Source: Arcobacter aquimarinus
GTDB lineage: Bacteria > Campylobacterota > Campylobacteria > Campylobacterales > Arcobacteraceae
Assembly (NCBI RefSeq): GCF_013177635.1
Contig: NZ_CP030944.1
Location: 806,001-870,000 of the forward strand
DNA length: 64,000 nt
Direction of reading: 5' to 3'
The stretch's first letter is position 1, and each line of letters opens with the position of its first letter. Position numbers and translations under genes: made by a program. The notes under the pieces were generated by a model, which was not told the origin of the DNA, did not search any database, and worked only from the letters and a program-made list of their open reading frames with translations. Below are positions 17,330-27,244 of this stretch, one piece after another.

Positions 17330-19087
17330 TTGAGAACACATTATTGTACAGATGTAACTGAAACAAAAATTGGTGAAACTGTAACTGTTGCTGGTTGGGT
17401 AAACAGTAGACGTGACCACGGTGGAATTATATTTATAGATTTAAGAGATAAAAGTGGATTAGTTCAACTAGTTGCAGATCCAAGCGATAGCAAAGATGCA
17501 TTAGCGATTGCAGAAACTGTTAGAGATGAATATGTTTTAATTGCAACAGGTGTTGTAAGAGCAAGAGGTGAGGGACTAGAAAATCCAAATCTTAAAACAG
17601 GAAAAATTGAAATTGTATTAAAAGATTTAGTTATTGAAAACAAATCAAAACCAATGCCATTTGATATTAATGATGAAAAAGTAAATGATGAAATTAAATT
17701 AAGAAATAGATTTTTAGAATTAAGATCAAATAAATCATTTAATATTTTTCAACTAAGAAGTAAAGCAGCTATTCAAGTTAGAAATACTTTAGATGAATTA
17801 GGATTCTTAGATGTTGAAACTCCAATCTTAACAAAATCAACTCCAGAAGGAGCAAGAGATTATTTGGTTCCATCAAGAGTTCATCCAGGTGAATTTTATG
17901 CTTTACCTCAATCTCCACAATTATTTAAACAATTATTAATGGTTGCAGGGTTTGATAGATACTTTCAAATTGCAAAATGTTTTAGAGATGAAGATTTAAG
18001 AGCTGATAGACAACCTGAATTTACTCAAATAGACGTTGAGATGTCTTTTTGTACGCAAGATGATGTAATTGCAGTTGCAGAAAGATTAATTTATGATGTA
18101 TTTACTAAATGTGGAAAGACAGTTCCTAAAACATTTAGAAGAATGAAATATTCTGAAGCTATGGAAAAATATGGTTCTGATAAACCAGATTTAAGATTTG
18201 ATATGCCACTTGTTGATGTTATTGATATTTTTGCAAACTCAACAAATGAAATTTTTGCAGATATTGCAAAAGATAAAAAAAATAATAGAATCAAAGCTTT
18301 AAAATGTAAAAATGGAGATAACATCTTCTCTAAAAGACAAATGAAAGGTTTTGAAGATTATGTAAGAAAATTTGGAGCTAAAGGTTTAGGTTATTTCCAA
18401 ATGAAAGAAGATGGATTAAAAGGTCCATTGACTAAATTCTTTAGTGATGCTGATTTAGAAGAGATTGTAAAAGTAACTGAACTTGAAGTTGGCGATGTTG
18501 TATTCTTTGGAGCAGGAGCTAAAAAAATAGTTTGGGATTATATGGGAAGATTTAGATTATTCCTTGCATCTGAGATGAATATAGTTCCAGCTGATGCTTT
18601 AGAATTTTTATGGGTTGTAGATTTCCCAATGTTTGAAGTTGAAGATGGAAGAACAAAAGCATTACACCATCCATTTACAATGCCAAAATCACTTGATAAT
18701 ATCGATGATTTAGAAGAGATAGAATCAATTGCTTATGATATTGTTTTAAATGGAACAGAGCTAGGTGGTGGAAGTATCAGAATTCATAAAGAAGAGATTC
18801 AATCAAAAGTATTTGAATTAATGGGAATTTCACAAGAAGAAGCAAGAGAAAAATTTGGATTCTTACTTGATGCACTGCAATATGGAGCACCATCACATGG
18901 TGGATTTGCAATGGGTCTTGATAGAATGATTATGTTACTTGCTGGAACTGATTCAATCAGAGATGTAATAGCATTTCCTAAAACTCAAAAAGCTCAATGT
19001 TTATTAACTCAAGCTCCATCAAGTGTAGATGAAGAGCAATTAAAAGAGTTAAGCATTAGACTTAGAAAAACAGTATCTGATATATAA
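17330..19087 (+). CDS. aspS: Aspartyl-tRNA synthetase
   Basis: This 585-residue class-II synthetase charges tRNA-Asp, and in lineages without AsnRS also tRNA-Asn. An N-terminal OB-fold anticodon-binding domain ([20 protein letters not shown]) is followed by motif 2 ([18 protein letters not shown]) and motif 3 ([14 protein letters not shown]), with a GAD insertion domain between. The start is TTG ([11 protein letters not shown]) with GGAG upstream; no ATG fits the family N-terminus. Whether the enzyme is discriminating is not decided from sequence alone. Confidence 0.97.
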   Translation: MRTHYCTDVTETKIGETVTVAGWVNSRRDHGGIIFIDLRDKSGLVQLVADPSDSKDALAIAETVRDEYVLIATGVVRARGEGLENPNLKTGKIEIVLKDLVIENKSKPMPFDINDEKVNDEIKLRNRFLELRSNKSFNIFQLRSKAAIQVRNTLDELGFLDVETPILTKSTPEGARDYLVPSRVHPGEFYALPQSPQLFKQLLMVAGFDRYFQIAKCFRDEDLRADRQPEFTQIDVEMSFCTQDDVIAVAERLIYDVFTKCGKTVPKTFRRMKYSEAMEKYGSDKPDLRFDMPLVDVIDIFANSTNEIFADIAKDKKNNRIKALKCKNGDNIFSKRQMKGFEDYVRKFGAKGLGYFQMKEDGLKGPLTKFFSDADLEEIVKVTELEVGDVVFFGAGAKKIVWDYMGRFRLFLASEMNIVPADALEFLWVVDFPMFEVEDGRTKALHHPFTMPKSLDNIDDLEEIESIAYDIVLNGTELGGGSIRIHKEEIQSKVFELMGISQEEAREKFGFLLDALQYGAPSHGGFAMGLDRMIMLLAGTDSIRDVIAFPKTQKAQCLLTQAPSSVDEEQLKELSIRLRKTVSDI

Positions 19088-19107
19088 TATTTAAAAAAGA
19101 GGTTAAA

Positions 19108-19893
19108 ATGGTAAAAATTTTATTTATATTATTTTTTCCTCTTTTTTTATCTGCTAAATTTCAAGCGATTACTTATTTTCCTTTAGAGACTCATATTGTA
19201 AAAAAAATTACACAAGAAGAGATTAAGATAAGGGAAATTTCTACTATTTATAATAATAATTATGAAGAACTTCCTTTTTCCGAAGTTTCAAGATTTTCCA
19301 ATGCAAAAGTTTTTTTTCATTTTGGTCTAGATGTTGAAAAAAAATATGAAGAAGTTATAAAAAATAGAAATCCAGAACTTATAGTAGTTGATTTGTCTTT
19401 GAATATTGAAAAGATAAATAATAATCCTTATATTTGGACTGATCCTCTTTTATTAAGAAAAATTGCACAAAATCTATATGAATCTTTGGTACAAATAGAT
19501 AAAAATAAAGCTAGTTTATATAAAAAGAATTATGAAAAGTTTTTAGAAGAAATAGATAATACATATCTAAAAATCAAACAAAAACTTAGTAATAGTGAAG
19601 TAAATACTATATATGTTTTAGATGATTATTGGGAATATTTTGCAAAAAGATATAGAATAAAAACAATTAAAAAAGATAAGAAGTTTTTACACATAACTGA
19701 AGTTCCTGACTTACTTAAATTTACTCAAAAAAATGGGATAAAAAATTTATTATTTTATGATAATTATGATCACAATATTGCAGTATCAATAAGTTCTAAT
19801 TTAGATGTCAAAATGATTGAAGATAGTATATTTAAAGATAAATGGCAAGTAAATTTATTTTCTCTTACTGAAGAATTAATTAAAAATAAATAA
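19108..19893 (+). CDS. ZnuA-like metal-binding protein, divergent and without visible transporter
   Basis: This 261-residue protein has a signal peptide (FILFFPLFLSAKF) and the layout of cluster A-I metal-binding proteins. H29 and H71 are at plausible ligand sites. At the usual DPHIW position it reads NPYIWTDP (Tyr 108 instead of His), and the following ligand region reads LDDYWEYFAKRY (Asp instead of His). Metal binding is therefore uncertain. No ABC permease or ATPase gene lies beside it, so it may serve a transporter elsewhere or have another role. It follows aspS by 20 bp with an AGAGGT site. Confidence 0.65.
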   Translation: MVKILFILFFPLFLSAKFQAITYFPLETHIVKKITQEEIKIREISTIYNNNYEELPFSEVSRFSNAKVFFHFGLDVEKKYEEVIKNRNPELIVVDLSLNIEKINNNPYIWTDPLLLRKIAQNLYESLVQIDKNKASLYKKNYEKFLEEIDNTYLKIKQKLSNSEVNTIYVLDDYWEYFAKRYRIKTIKKDKKFLHITEVPDLLKFTQKNGIKNLLFYDNYDHNIAVSISSNLDVKMIEDSIFKDKWQVNLFSLTEELIKNK

Positions 19894-19920
19894 AATTATT
19901 TTTACTAAAAGAATAATTTT
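19892..19920 (+). terminator. Weak AT-only hairpin after the ZnuA-like gene
   Basis: AAAATTATT (19892-19900) pairs with AATAATTTT (19912-19920) around an 11-base loop, ending in a short T-run. It lies at the stop codon of the ZnuA-like gene and may end the aspS unit. The stem has no G-C pair, so confidence is low. Confidence 0.4.
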
Positions 19921-19994
19921 TATACATTTGTATATAAAAAAAAATCAATACAAAATATATAATTTCTTATAAACTAAAAGCTTAGGAATAAGAG

Positions 19995-22580
19995 ATGTTA
20001 AATGATATTGTAAACTATAAAGGTATAAATGTACGAAAAGAGATTTATCCAATAATAAAACATATAGAAGATGTGGAAAAATATAAAGATGAGCTAGGAA
20101 CATTAGGGTCATCATGGGATATGTTAGCTCTATTAGGTCAACTTGGTGATATAAATATTGATATTGGAAAAACTAAAGAAAATTTTTTAAATCTTACTTC
20201 TACACTATTAAATCATTTAAGTGAAGAACAAATAAAAAAAGTTACTCAGGAGATGAATTTTAAAGCTCAAGTTGCAATTGATGTACTTATTAGAAATCTT
20301 TTTGAAAGAACAGCTGATATTGGTTTTTTAGCAACAGATGATGATATTAGAACATTCATTCAAACTTTTGTTTCAAAATATAATGATGAAAGTTTAGTTT
20401 TAAGACAAAATATACAAAAAAGATTTAAGGAGTATGTCTCTAAATATTCTGTTTATTTTGATATTGTATTAGTTGATACTCATGGAAAAGTAATAGTGCG
20501 ATTGAATGATGATATAAAAGTCGAAAAAATTGATACATCATTTGTTCAAAAAGTTTTAAACTCAAATGATGATTATGTAGAAACTTATAAATTTCATGAT
20601 TTTGTTCCTCAATATAAAAAATCTTTAGTTTATTCATATAAGGTTAATAAAACAAATGATTCTAATTCTGAACATTTAGGAGTTCTAAGTCTTTGTTTTA
20701 GATTTACTGATGAGATGAATGGAATATTTAATAATTTAATAGATGCAAAAAATAAAGAGTGTTTGTTGATTTTGGATGAAGAGGGATTTGTAATTGCAAG
20801 TAGTGATAAAGAGCATATAAATTTAGGTGCAAAACTTCCTATTATTTTAAATGAAAATTATAAACTAATCTCTTTTTCTGGACGCGATTATATTGCCAAA
20901 ACTTGTCAAACAAATGGTTATCAAGGTTTTTATGGTCTTAAATGGTATGGACATATTATGATACCTTTAGAATATGCTTTTTTGAGTAATGAATTTGAAA
21001 GTTTAGAAGTAGATAGTAAAATTATAAATGCGATGATGGAAAATGAACAACATTTTTCAAATGAGCTAAAAGAAGTTTTTAATAAAAGTAAAACTATTCA
21101 AGATAATTTATTAAGAGTTATTTGGAATGGAAATATTGCTCAAAGTAAATTAAATTCAGTAAATAGAGAATTTTCAAAATCTTTATTAAATGAGATTGGA
21201 ATCACAGGAAATAAAGCAAATGCCTCTTTAGAAAATCTAAATCAAACTGTAATCTCTTCGATTTTAAAAGACAGTGAATTTTTATCTTCATTAGCTATTG
21301 ATATTATGGATAGAAATTTATATGAAAGAGCAAATGATTGTAGATGGTGGGCATTAAACTCTTATTTTAGAGAATCTTTAGATGATTATTCTTCATTAAA
21401 TCATAAAAAAGATGAGATAAGTTCAATTTTAAAATATATAAATGATTTATATACAGTTTATACAAATCTTATTATTTTTGATAAAAATGGAAAAATAATA
21501 GCTGTTTCAAATCAAAAAGAAGATTATTTAGTAGGAAAGATTTTGACTCAAGATTGGGTTGAAAAAACTTTGATGTTAAAAGATACTTCAAAATATAGTG
21601 TTTCTAAATTTGAAAAAACAAATTTATACAACAATGAGCCAACTTATATTTATAGTAGTGCAATTAGGTCTTTAAAGGATGAACGAGTAATAATAGGAGG
21701 AATAGCAGTTGTTTTTGATTCAACTCCACAGTTTTACGCAATGCTAAATGAAACCTTACCAAAAGATATAAATGGCGAAAAAAAAGAGGGTGTTTTTGCA
21801 ATATTTACAGATAAAAATAAACAGATAATTGCATCTTCGAATGATGATTTAAGTGTTAATTCATACTTAAATATTGATGATGAGTTTTTTAAGATAAAAA
21901 ATGCTCAAAATATAAGTAAAATAATAGAATTTGATGGAAGTTATTATTCTGTTGCTGTTAAGTGTTCAAATGGATATAGAGAGTATAAAAGTAGAGTAGA
22001 TGATTATAAAAATGATGTTTTATGTTTTGTATTTATTCGTATTGGAAAAATAGATAGTTATGATTTTATAGAAAATAGAAAATCAAGATTTTCAACTTCA
22101 TTAAAAACAAAATTTACTCCTACAAGTGTAGAGTTAGCAACATTTAATTTAGGAAAAAGATTATTAGCTGTAAATGCCAGAAATGTAATAGAATCAATAG
22201 GTATTGAAGAGTTACAAGAATCAATTGATATGGATAAAAATAATCACTTTAAAGGTATGGTTTTATATAAAGAGAAATTAATAGCAGTTTTAGATATTAG
22301 AGATTTTGTAAATGAAGAAATTACAAATGAAAAACTTACAAATATAATTTTAGTTGAATATGATAAAGATAATATTGAACATTGTGTGGGGCTTTTAGTT
22401 TCTTCTTTAGAAAATGTAAGTGTGGTTGAAGAAAAATCTATTCAACATATACAAAATCACTTTTTAGGAACAGGAACATTAATAGAAAGTTTAGTTGAAA
22501 TTAAAGATTCAGAAGAATCGAAAATAGCTATGCTTTTGGATATTAAAAAAATAGATGAAAATTTAACAAAAAAGATTTAA
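19995..22580 (+). CDS. Soluble tandem dCache-like sensor fused to a CheW domain
   Basis: This 861-residue protein ends in a CheW domain (about 710-855, starting VELATFNLGKRLLAVNARNV). CheW normally couples chemoreceptors to CheA. Before it are two related sensor units. AIDVLIRNLFERTADIGFL at 94-112 matches AIDIMDRNLYERANDCRWW at 434-452. Each unit has two PAS-like strands (FDIVLVDTHGKVIV 155-168 and LLILDEEGFVIASS 257-270; NLIIFDKNGKIIAVSN 491-506 and VFAIFTDKNKQIIASS 600-615). No membrane segment or signal peptide is seen, so the whole protein is probably cytoplasmic. It could feed a cytoplasmic ligand signal directly into a receptor array. Domain naming is by pattern only. Confidence 0.75.
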   Translation: MLNDIVNYKGINVRKEIYPIIKHIEDVEKYKDELGTLGSSWDMLALLGQLGDINIDIGKTKENFLNLTSTLLNHLSEEQIKKVTQEMNFKAQVAIDVLIRNLFERTADIGFLATDDDIRTFIQTFVSKYNDESLVLRQNIQKRFKEYVSKYSVYFDIVLVDTHGKVIVRLNDDIKVEKIDTSFVQKVLNSNDDYVETYKFHDFVPQYKKSLVYSYKVNKTNDSNSEHLGVLSLCFRFTDEMNGIFNNLIDAKNKECLLILDEEGFVIASSDKEHINLGAKLPIILNENYKLISFSGRDYIAKTCQTNGYQGFYGLKWYGHIMIPLEYAFLSNEFESLEVDSKIINAMMENEQHFSNELKEVFNKSKTIQDNLLRVIWNGNIAQSKLNSVNREFSKSLLNEIGITGNKANASLENLNQTVISSILKDSEFLSSLAIDIMDRNLYERANDCRWWALNSYFRESLDDYSSLNHKKDEISSILKYINDLYTVYTNLIIFDKNGKIIAVSNQKEDYLVGKILTQDWVEKTLMLKDTSKYSVSKFEKTNLYNNEPTYIYSSAIRSLKDERVIIGGIAVVFDSTPQFYAMLNETLPKDINGEKKEGVFAIFTDKNKQIIASSNDDLSVNSYLNIDDEFFKIKNAQNISKIIEFDGSYYSVAVKCSNGYREYKSRVDDYKNDVLCFVFIRIGKIDSYDFIENRKSRFSTSLKTKFTPTSVELATFNLGKRLLAVNARNVIESIGIEELQESIDMDKNNHFKGMVLYKEKLIAVLDIRDFVNEEITNEKLTNIILVEYDKDNIEHCVGLLVSSLENVSVVEEKSIQHIQNHFLGTGTLIESLVEIKDSEESKIAMLLDIKKIDENLTKKI

Positions 22581-22652
22581 GATTTTTTATAGTAGGGGTT
22601 AAAATCTATTTGGGCATAATACGAAAAAACTAATATATTTTAAAGAAGAAAA

Positions 22653-24422
22653 ATGAGTAATATTAATAAACCAAATAAATTTTTACCTACAACTAAAGAA
22701 GAGATGAAACAAAGAGGTTGGGATGAACTAGATGTTGTTCTAATCACAGGAGATGCTTATATAGATTCACCATTTATGGGAATTGCAGTTGTTGGGAGAA
22801 TCCTTGAAGATATAGGATTAAGAGTTGGAATAATTGGACAACCTGATGTTAATAGTGATGTTGATATAAAAAGAATGGGTGAACCAAAACTTTTTTGGGG
22901 AGTAAGTGGTGGAAGTATTGATTCAATGGTTTCAAACTACACAGCAACAAAAAAGTTTAGGAATAGTGATGATTACACTCCAGGTGGAAAAAACAATAAA
23001 CGACCTGATAGAGCTACTTTAGTATATACAAATTTAATTAGAAGATACTTCAAAAATACAGTTCCTATTGTTTTAGGTGGAATTGAAGCAAGTCTTAGAC
23101 GACTTACTCATTATGATTATTGGACAAATAAACTTAGAAAACCAATATTATTTGATACAAAAGCTGATTATATGGTTTATGGAATGGGTGAACAAGCTAT
23201 TATTGATTTGGGAAATTATCTAAAAGAAGGAAAAGACCCAAGAAGTATAAGAGGACTTTGTTATATTTCAAAAGAGCCTGTTGAAGAGTATTTAAGAATT
23301 CCTTCACATCAAGAATGTTTGGATGATAAAGAGAAATATATTGATTTATTTAAAGCATTTTATGACAATAATGACCCTGTTTATTCAAAAGGTTTATATC
23401 AAGAAGTTGATGGAAGATATTTGATTCAAAATCCACCTAGTAGGCATATGGAAGAAGAAGAGATGGATAAAATAGCTTCTTTTCCATATCAAAGAGATGC
23501 TCATCCATATAATGCAAAAGATGGAAAAGTAAAATGTCTTGAAACTATCAAATTTTCTATTATGACTCATCATGGGTGTTGGGGAGAATGTAACTTCTGT
23601 GCAATTGCAGCTCACCAAGGACGAACAATACGAACTAGAAGTGAAAAAAATATTTTAGCAGAAGCAAAACATTTTACAACAATGAGAGATTTCAAAGGAA
23701 TTATTTCAGATGTTGGAGGACCAACAGCAAATATGTATGGTTATGAGTGTAAGAAAAAAATAAATCTTGGAACTTGTGTTGATAATAAAAGATGTGTAGA
23801 TGCCCATAGACTTTGCCGAACAATGAAAGTTGACCATAGTAGAAACATACAACTTTTAAAAGATATTAGAGCCGTTCCTGGAATCAAAAAAGCATTTGTA
23901 GCTTCAGGGGTTAGATATGATTTAATTACAGCTGATAAAAAATATGGAAAAGAGTATTTAAAAGAGATGATAGATCATCATATTTCAGGACAAATGAAAG
24001 TAGCACCTGAACATACAAACGATGAAGTTTTACATCATATGGGAAAACCTGGAAAACAAACTTTAGTTGATTTTAAAAAGATGTATGATGATTTAAATAA
24101 AGAATCAGGGAAAAAACAGTTTTTAACATATTATTTAATTGCTGCACATCCAGGTTGTGAAGAAAAACATATGCACGAACTAAAACAATTTACAACTCAT
24201 GAACTTAAAATGAATCCAGAACAAGCTCAGGTATTTACTCCAACACCGGGAACTTACTCAGCTGTTATGTATTATACAGAAATGGATCCATTTACAAAGA
24301 AAAAGATTTTTGTTGAAAAAGACCAGAGAAGAAAAGAGAGACAAAAAGAGATTGTTGTAGCAAAAAATGCTTTTGCAAGTTCAAATAAGAAAAAAAGTTC
24401 AAGTTCAGGAATGCAAGGTTAA
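22653..24422 (+). CDS. YgiQ-type radical SAM protein
   Basis: This 589-residue protein has the YgiQ N-terminal UPF0313 domain (DVVLITGDAYIDSPFMG) and a radical-SAM CxxxCxxC cluster motif at C309, C313 and C316 (GCWGECNFC). It ends in a Lys/Ser-rich tail. The reaction catalysed by this family is not known to me. A possible -10 (CATAAT) lies about 40 bases upstream. The LysE-type gene begins 2 bp after its stop and is probably co-transcribed. Confidence 0.9.
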   Translation: MSNINKPNKFLPTTKEEMKQRGWDELDVVLITGDAYIDSPFMGIAVVGRILEDIGLRVGIIGQPDVNSDVDIKRMGEPKLFWGVSGGSIDSMVSNYTATKKFRNSDDYTPGGKNNKRPDRATLVYTNLIRRYFKNTVPIVLGGIEASLRRLTHYDYWTNKLRKPILFDTKADYMVYGMGEQAIIDLGNYLKEGKDPRSIRGLCYISKEPVEEYLRIPSHQECLDDKEKYIDLFKAFYDNNDPVYSKGLYQEVDGRYLIQNPPSRHMEEEEMDKIASFPYQRDAHPYNAKDGKVKCLETIKFSIMTHHGCWGECNFCAIAAHQGRTIRTRSEKNILAEAKHFTTMRDFKGIISDVGGPTANMYGYECKKKINLGTCVDNKRCVDAHRLCRTMKVDHSRNIQLLKDIRAVPGIKKAFVASGVRYDLITADKKYGKEYLKEMIDHHISGQMKVAPEHTNDEVLHHMGKPGKQTLVDFKKMYDDLNKESGKKQFLTYYLIAAHPGCEEKHMHELKQFTTHELKMNPEQAQVFTPTPGTYSAVMYYTEMDPFTKKKIFVEKDQRRKERQKEIVVAKNAFASSNKKKSSSSGMQG

Positions 24423-24424
24423 AA

Positions 24425-25057
24425 ATGCAATGGTTCATATATTCAAATGAATTTTTAGTTTTAGCAGTAGCAATGTTTTTTGCATTGCTATCTCCTGGGC
24501 CTGATTTTGCAATGATTGTAAAACAAAGTGTTAGTTATGGAAGAAGAGCTTCTATATTTACAAGTATTGGAATAGGTTTAGGAATTTCAGTTCATATTGT
24601 TTATACACTTTTAGGAATAGGGCTAATTATTTCAAAGTCTATAATTTTATTTAATATAATCAAATATCTTGGTGCTGCTTATTTAATCTATATTGGATAT
24701 AAAAGTTTAAAATCAAAAGGTATAAGTCTTCAAACAAATGAAGAAAAAGAAGTAGAAAAGATAAGTGATTTTAAATCTTTTTATTTAGGTTTTTTATGTA
24801 ATGCTCTAAATCCAAAAGCTACACTTTTTTTCTTATCAATGTTCACAGTAATAATAAGTCCAAATACGCCACTTGATGTTCAAGCATTTTATGGATTATT
24901 CTGTATTTTAGCAACTACATGTTGGTTTCTGTTTTTATCACTAATTTTGAGTCATTTAAGAGTGAAAAACTTTCTTAGTTCATTTGGAAAATGGTTCGAT
25001 AGAACGATTGGTATAGTTTTGATTTCATTAGGAATTAAAGTAGCGCTTAGTAAGTAA
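24425..25057 (+). CDS. LysE/RhtB family amino-acid exporter
   Basis: This 210-residue membrane protein has about six helices and the family signature LLSPGPDFAMIVKQSVSYGRR near residues 21-41, with GLGISVHIVYTLLG and NPKATLFFLSMF further on. Such proteins export amino acids or related small molecules; the substrate cannot be told. It ends at a strong bidirectional terminator shared with adk. Confidence 0.88.
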   Translation: MQWFIYSNEFLVLAVAMFFALLSPGPDFAMIVKQSVSYGRRASIFTSIGIGLGISVHIVYTLLGIGLIISKSIILFNIIKYLGAAYLIYIGYKSLKSKGISLQTNEEKEVEKISDFKSFYLGFLCNALNPKATLFFLSMFTVIISPNTPLDVQAFYGLFCILATTCWFLFLSLILSHLRVKNFLSSFGKWFDRTIGIVLISLGIKVALSK

Positions 25058-25073
25058 GAGTTTTATTGAGAAT

Positions 25074-25108
25074 AAAAAAGGGAAGATTTTTATAATCTTC
25101 CCTTTTTT
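25074..25108. terminator. Strong bidirectional terminator
   Basis: A 14-bp perfect inverted repeat (25074-25087 with 25095-25108) with a 7-base loop, a GGGAAGAT core, and A- and T-runs at its ends lies between the convergent LysE-type and adk genes. Confidence 0.92.
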
Positions 25109-25125
25109 TGTTTAAAAAAAAATAT

Positions 25126-25767
25126 TTACGCTAATGCGTTAAACATATCAGCTGTAACTTCTGAAACATCTTTTGTTCCATCAAGTTCCATAAATACACC
25201 CATTTTTGTATAGAAATCAATTAATGGTGCAGTTTGAGTATGATATGCTTCAAGTCTACTAATAACTGTTTCAGCGTTGTCATCTTTTCTGATGATTAAT
25301 TCACCACCACAGTAGTCGCATTCATCTTCTTTTTTAGATGGATTAAATTCTACGTGAAATGATGCTCCACATTTAGAACATACTCTTCTTCCTGTAATTC
25401 TTCCAACAATTAATTCATCAGGAACATTTAAAGAGATTACTTTATCTAAAGAGATATTCATATTTGACATCAATTCACTTAAAGCTTCAGCTTGAGCTAG
25501 AGTTCTTGGGAAACCATCAAGAATAAAACCATTTTTACAGTCAGACTCTGCAAGTCTATCTTTGATAATACCAATAATAGTTGAATCAGGAACTAATTGA
25601 CCTGCATCCATAAATTTTTTTGCTTCCATTCCCATATCAGTTTTATCAGCAATCGCAGCTCTTAAAATATCACCTGTTGAGATTTGTGGAATATTATACT
25701 TCTCAATTAAAAACTTTGCTTGAGTTCCTTTACCTGCACCTGGTGCTCCAAATAGCATTAAATTCAT
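25126..25767 (-). CDS. adk: Adenylate kinase, zinc-lid type
   Basis: This 213-residue enzyme interconverts ATP, AMP and ADP. It has the P-loop GAPGAGKGT (residues 7-15), DGFPRT (84-89), and a LID with four cysteines (C130, C133, C150, C153) that should bind zinc. AAGGAAA precedes the ATG. It is divergent from a second, shorter kinase of the same superfamily. It is not in the ribosomal operon, where adk often sits in other bacteria. Confidence 0.96.
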   Translation of the reverse strand: MNLMLFGAPGAGKGTQAKFLIEKYNIPQISTGDILRAAIADKTDMGMEAKKFMDAGQLVPDSTIIGIIKDRLAESDCKNGFILDGFPRTLAQAEALSELMSNMNISLDKVISLNVPDELIVGRITGRRVCSKCGASFHVEFNPSKKEDECDYCGGELIIRKDDNAETVISRLEAYHTQTAPLIDFYTKMGVFMELDGTKDVSEVTADMFNALA

Positions 25768-25897
25768 ATTTCATTTCCTTAGTTTTTCTGTATTGTATAA
25801 AAAAAGGTTTTAATAACACATAAGGCTTAAACAGTACATAAAGAATTTAAATAGTTTTTGATACAATCATACCTTCAAAATTCAACTAAGGTCATAA

Positions 25898-26482
25898 ATG
25901 AAAAAATTATTTTTAATCATCGGAGCACCAGGAAGTGGTAAAACTACAGATGCTGAATTAATAGCTTCAAAACATACTAATATTACACATTATTCAACAG
26001 GAGATATGTTTAGAGCTGAAGTTGCAAGTGGAAGTCAAAGAGGTGAAATAATTAATACTTATATTAGTGCTGGAAATATTGTGCCAATTGATATTGCAAT
26101 TGAGACTATTTTAACAGCTATAAAAAAAACATCAACAGATGTGGTAATAATAGATGGATATCCAAGAAGTATAGAACAAATGGTTGAATTAGATAAATAT
26201 TTAAGTAAAGAAAATGAAGTAGAACTTACAAATGTGATAGAAGTTGAAGTATCACAAGAAACTGCTTTTCAAAGAGTTCTTGGTCGTGCTGCTGATGCTG
26301 ATATTGTAAGAGATGATGACAATGAAAAAGTTTTTTTAAATAGAATGAAATTATATACAGAACCTTTAAAAGAAATAAAAATATTTTATACGCAAAAAAA
26401 TTTATTAAAAGTTATTAGCGGGGAAGGGACTATTAAAGAGATAGTTGATGAAATGGATAGATTTATTCAATCTAAAATTTAA
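25898..26482 (+). CDS. Second adenylate-kinase-family nucleoside monophosphate kinase
   Basis: This 194-residue protein has P-loop GAPGSGKTT (9-17), STGDMFRAEVA, and DGYPRS, all adenylate-kinase hallmarks. The lid is short and without cysteines (LGRAADADIVRDDD). It is probably an AMP kinase or related NMP kinase; the substrate is inferred from the family only. A TGATACAAT extended -10 lies upstream, with AAGG before the ATG. The CinA-like gene starts three bases after its stop. Confidence 0.85.
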   Translation: MKKLFLIIGAPGSGKTTDAELIASKHTNITHYSTGDMFRAEVASGSQRGEIINTYISAGNIVPIDIAIETILTAIKKTSTDVVIIDGYPRSIEQMVELDKYLSKENEVELTNVIEVEVSQETAFQRVLGRAADADIVRDDDNEKVFLNRMKLYTEPLKEIKIFYTQKNLLKVISGEGTIKEIVDEMDRFIQSKI

Positions 26483-26485
26483 ATT

Positions 26486-27244
26486 ATGTTAGAAATACCA
26501 AATTTTTATAGCGTAATAATTGGAACTGAACTTTTAAATGGGCGAAGAACCGATGCCCATTTTACATTTCTAAACCAACAACTTTTAAGTAGAGGTTGGG
26601 AACAAAAAGCTTCGTTTGTCATAAATGATGACATAAATCTTATGGAAAATGTTTTTAATCTTATAAAAAATGATCCCAACTCTGTGATGTTCTGTTTTGG
26701 AGGAATTGGAGCAACTCCTGATGATTATACAAGACAGATTGCAGGAAAAGTTTTTTGTGATGGAAAAATGGAATTTCATGAAGAAGCAAAAAATAGAATC
26801 ATAAATCAGTTTGGTTCTGAAGCCTATCCACACAGAATAAATATGGCATATTTACCAATAAATGCAAAACTTCTTAAAAATGTTGTAAATAATGTAGCAG
26901 GATTTTATCTTGAAAATAGATTTTTTTTCACTCCTGGTTTTCCTTCTATGAGTCAAGCTATGGTTGTTGAAGCTTTAGATAAACACTATCCTAAGTCAAG
27001 TATTAAAAAATATAGACTTATTATGACTATAGAAACAAGCGAAAATGATTTGATAGATATTATGAAAAAGATTCCTTCTCATTTAGAGTTATCTTCACTT
27101 CCTAAAATTTTAGGAGATAAAAGAAAAGTAGTAATTTCTCTTGCTGGATATGATAAAGATGAGGTAGATACAAATTTTGAGTTATTTATAAAATTTTGTA
27201 AAGAAAATAAAAAAGAGTATATTTTAAAAGATATTAATTTTTAA
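26486..27244 (+). CDS. CinA-like / molybdopterin-binding-domain protein
   Basis: This 252-residue protein has the MoaB/Mog fold seen at the N-terminus of CinA: FYSVIIGTELLNGRRTDAHF near the start, FCFGGIGATPDDYTRQIAG at about 68-87, and FTPGFPSMSQAM. The C-terminal nicotinamide-nucleotide amidase domain of full CinA is missing. It may act as a pyrophosphatase on damaged nucleotides, but this is inference. It overlaps the convergent phosphodiesterase gene by 4 bp. Confidence 0.82.
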   Translation: MLEIPNFYSVIIGTELLNGRRTDAHFTFLNQQLLSRGWEQKASFVINDDINLMENVFNLIKNDPNSVMFCFGGIGATPDDYTRQIAGKVFCDGKMEFHEEAKNRIINQFGSEAYPHRINMAYLPINAKLLKNVVNNVAGFYLENRFFFTPGFPSMSQAMVVEALDKHYPKSSIKKYRLIMTIETSENDLIDIMKKIPSHLELSSLPKILGDKRKVVISLAGYDKDEVDTNFELFIKFCKENKKEYILKDINF

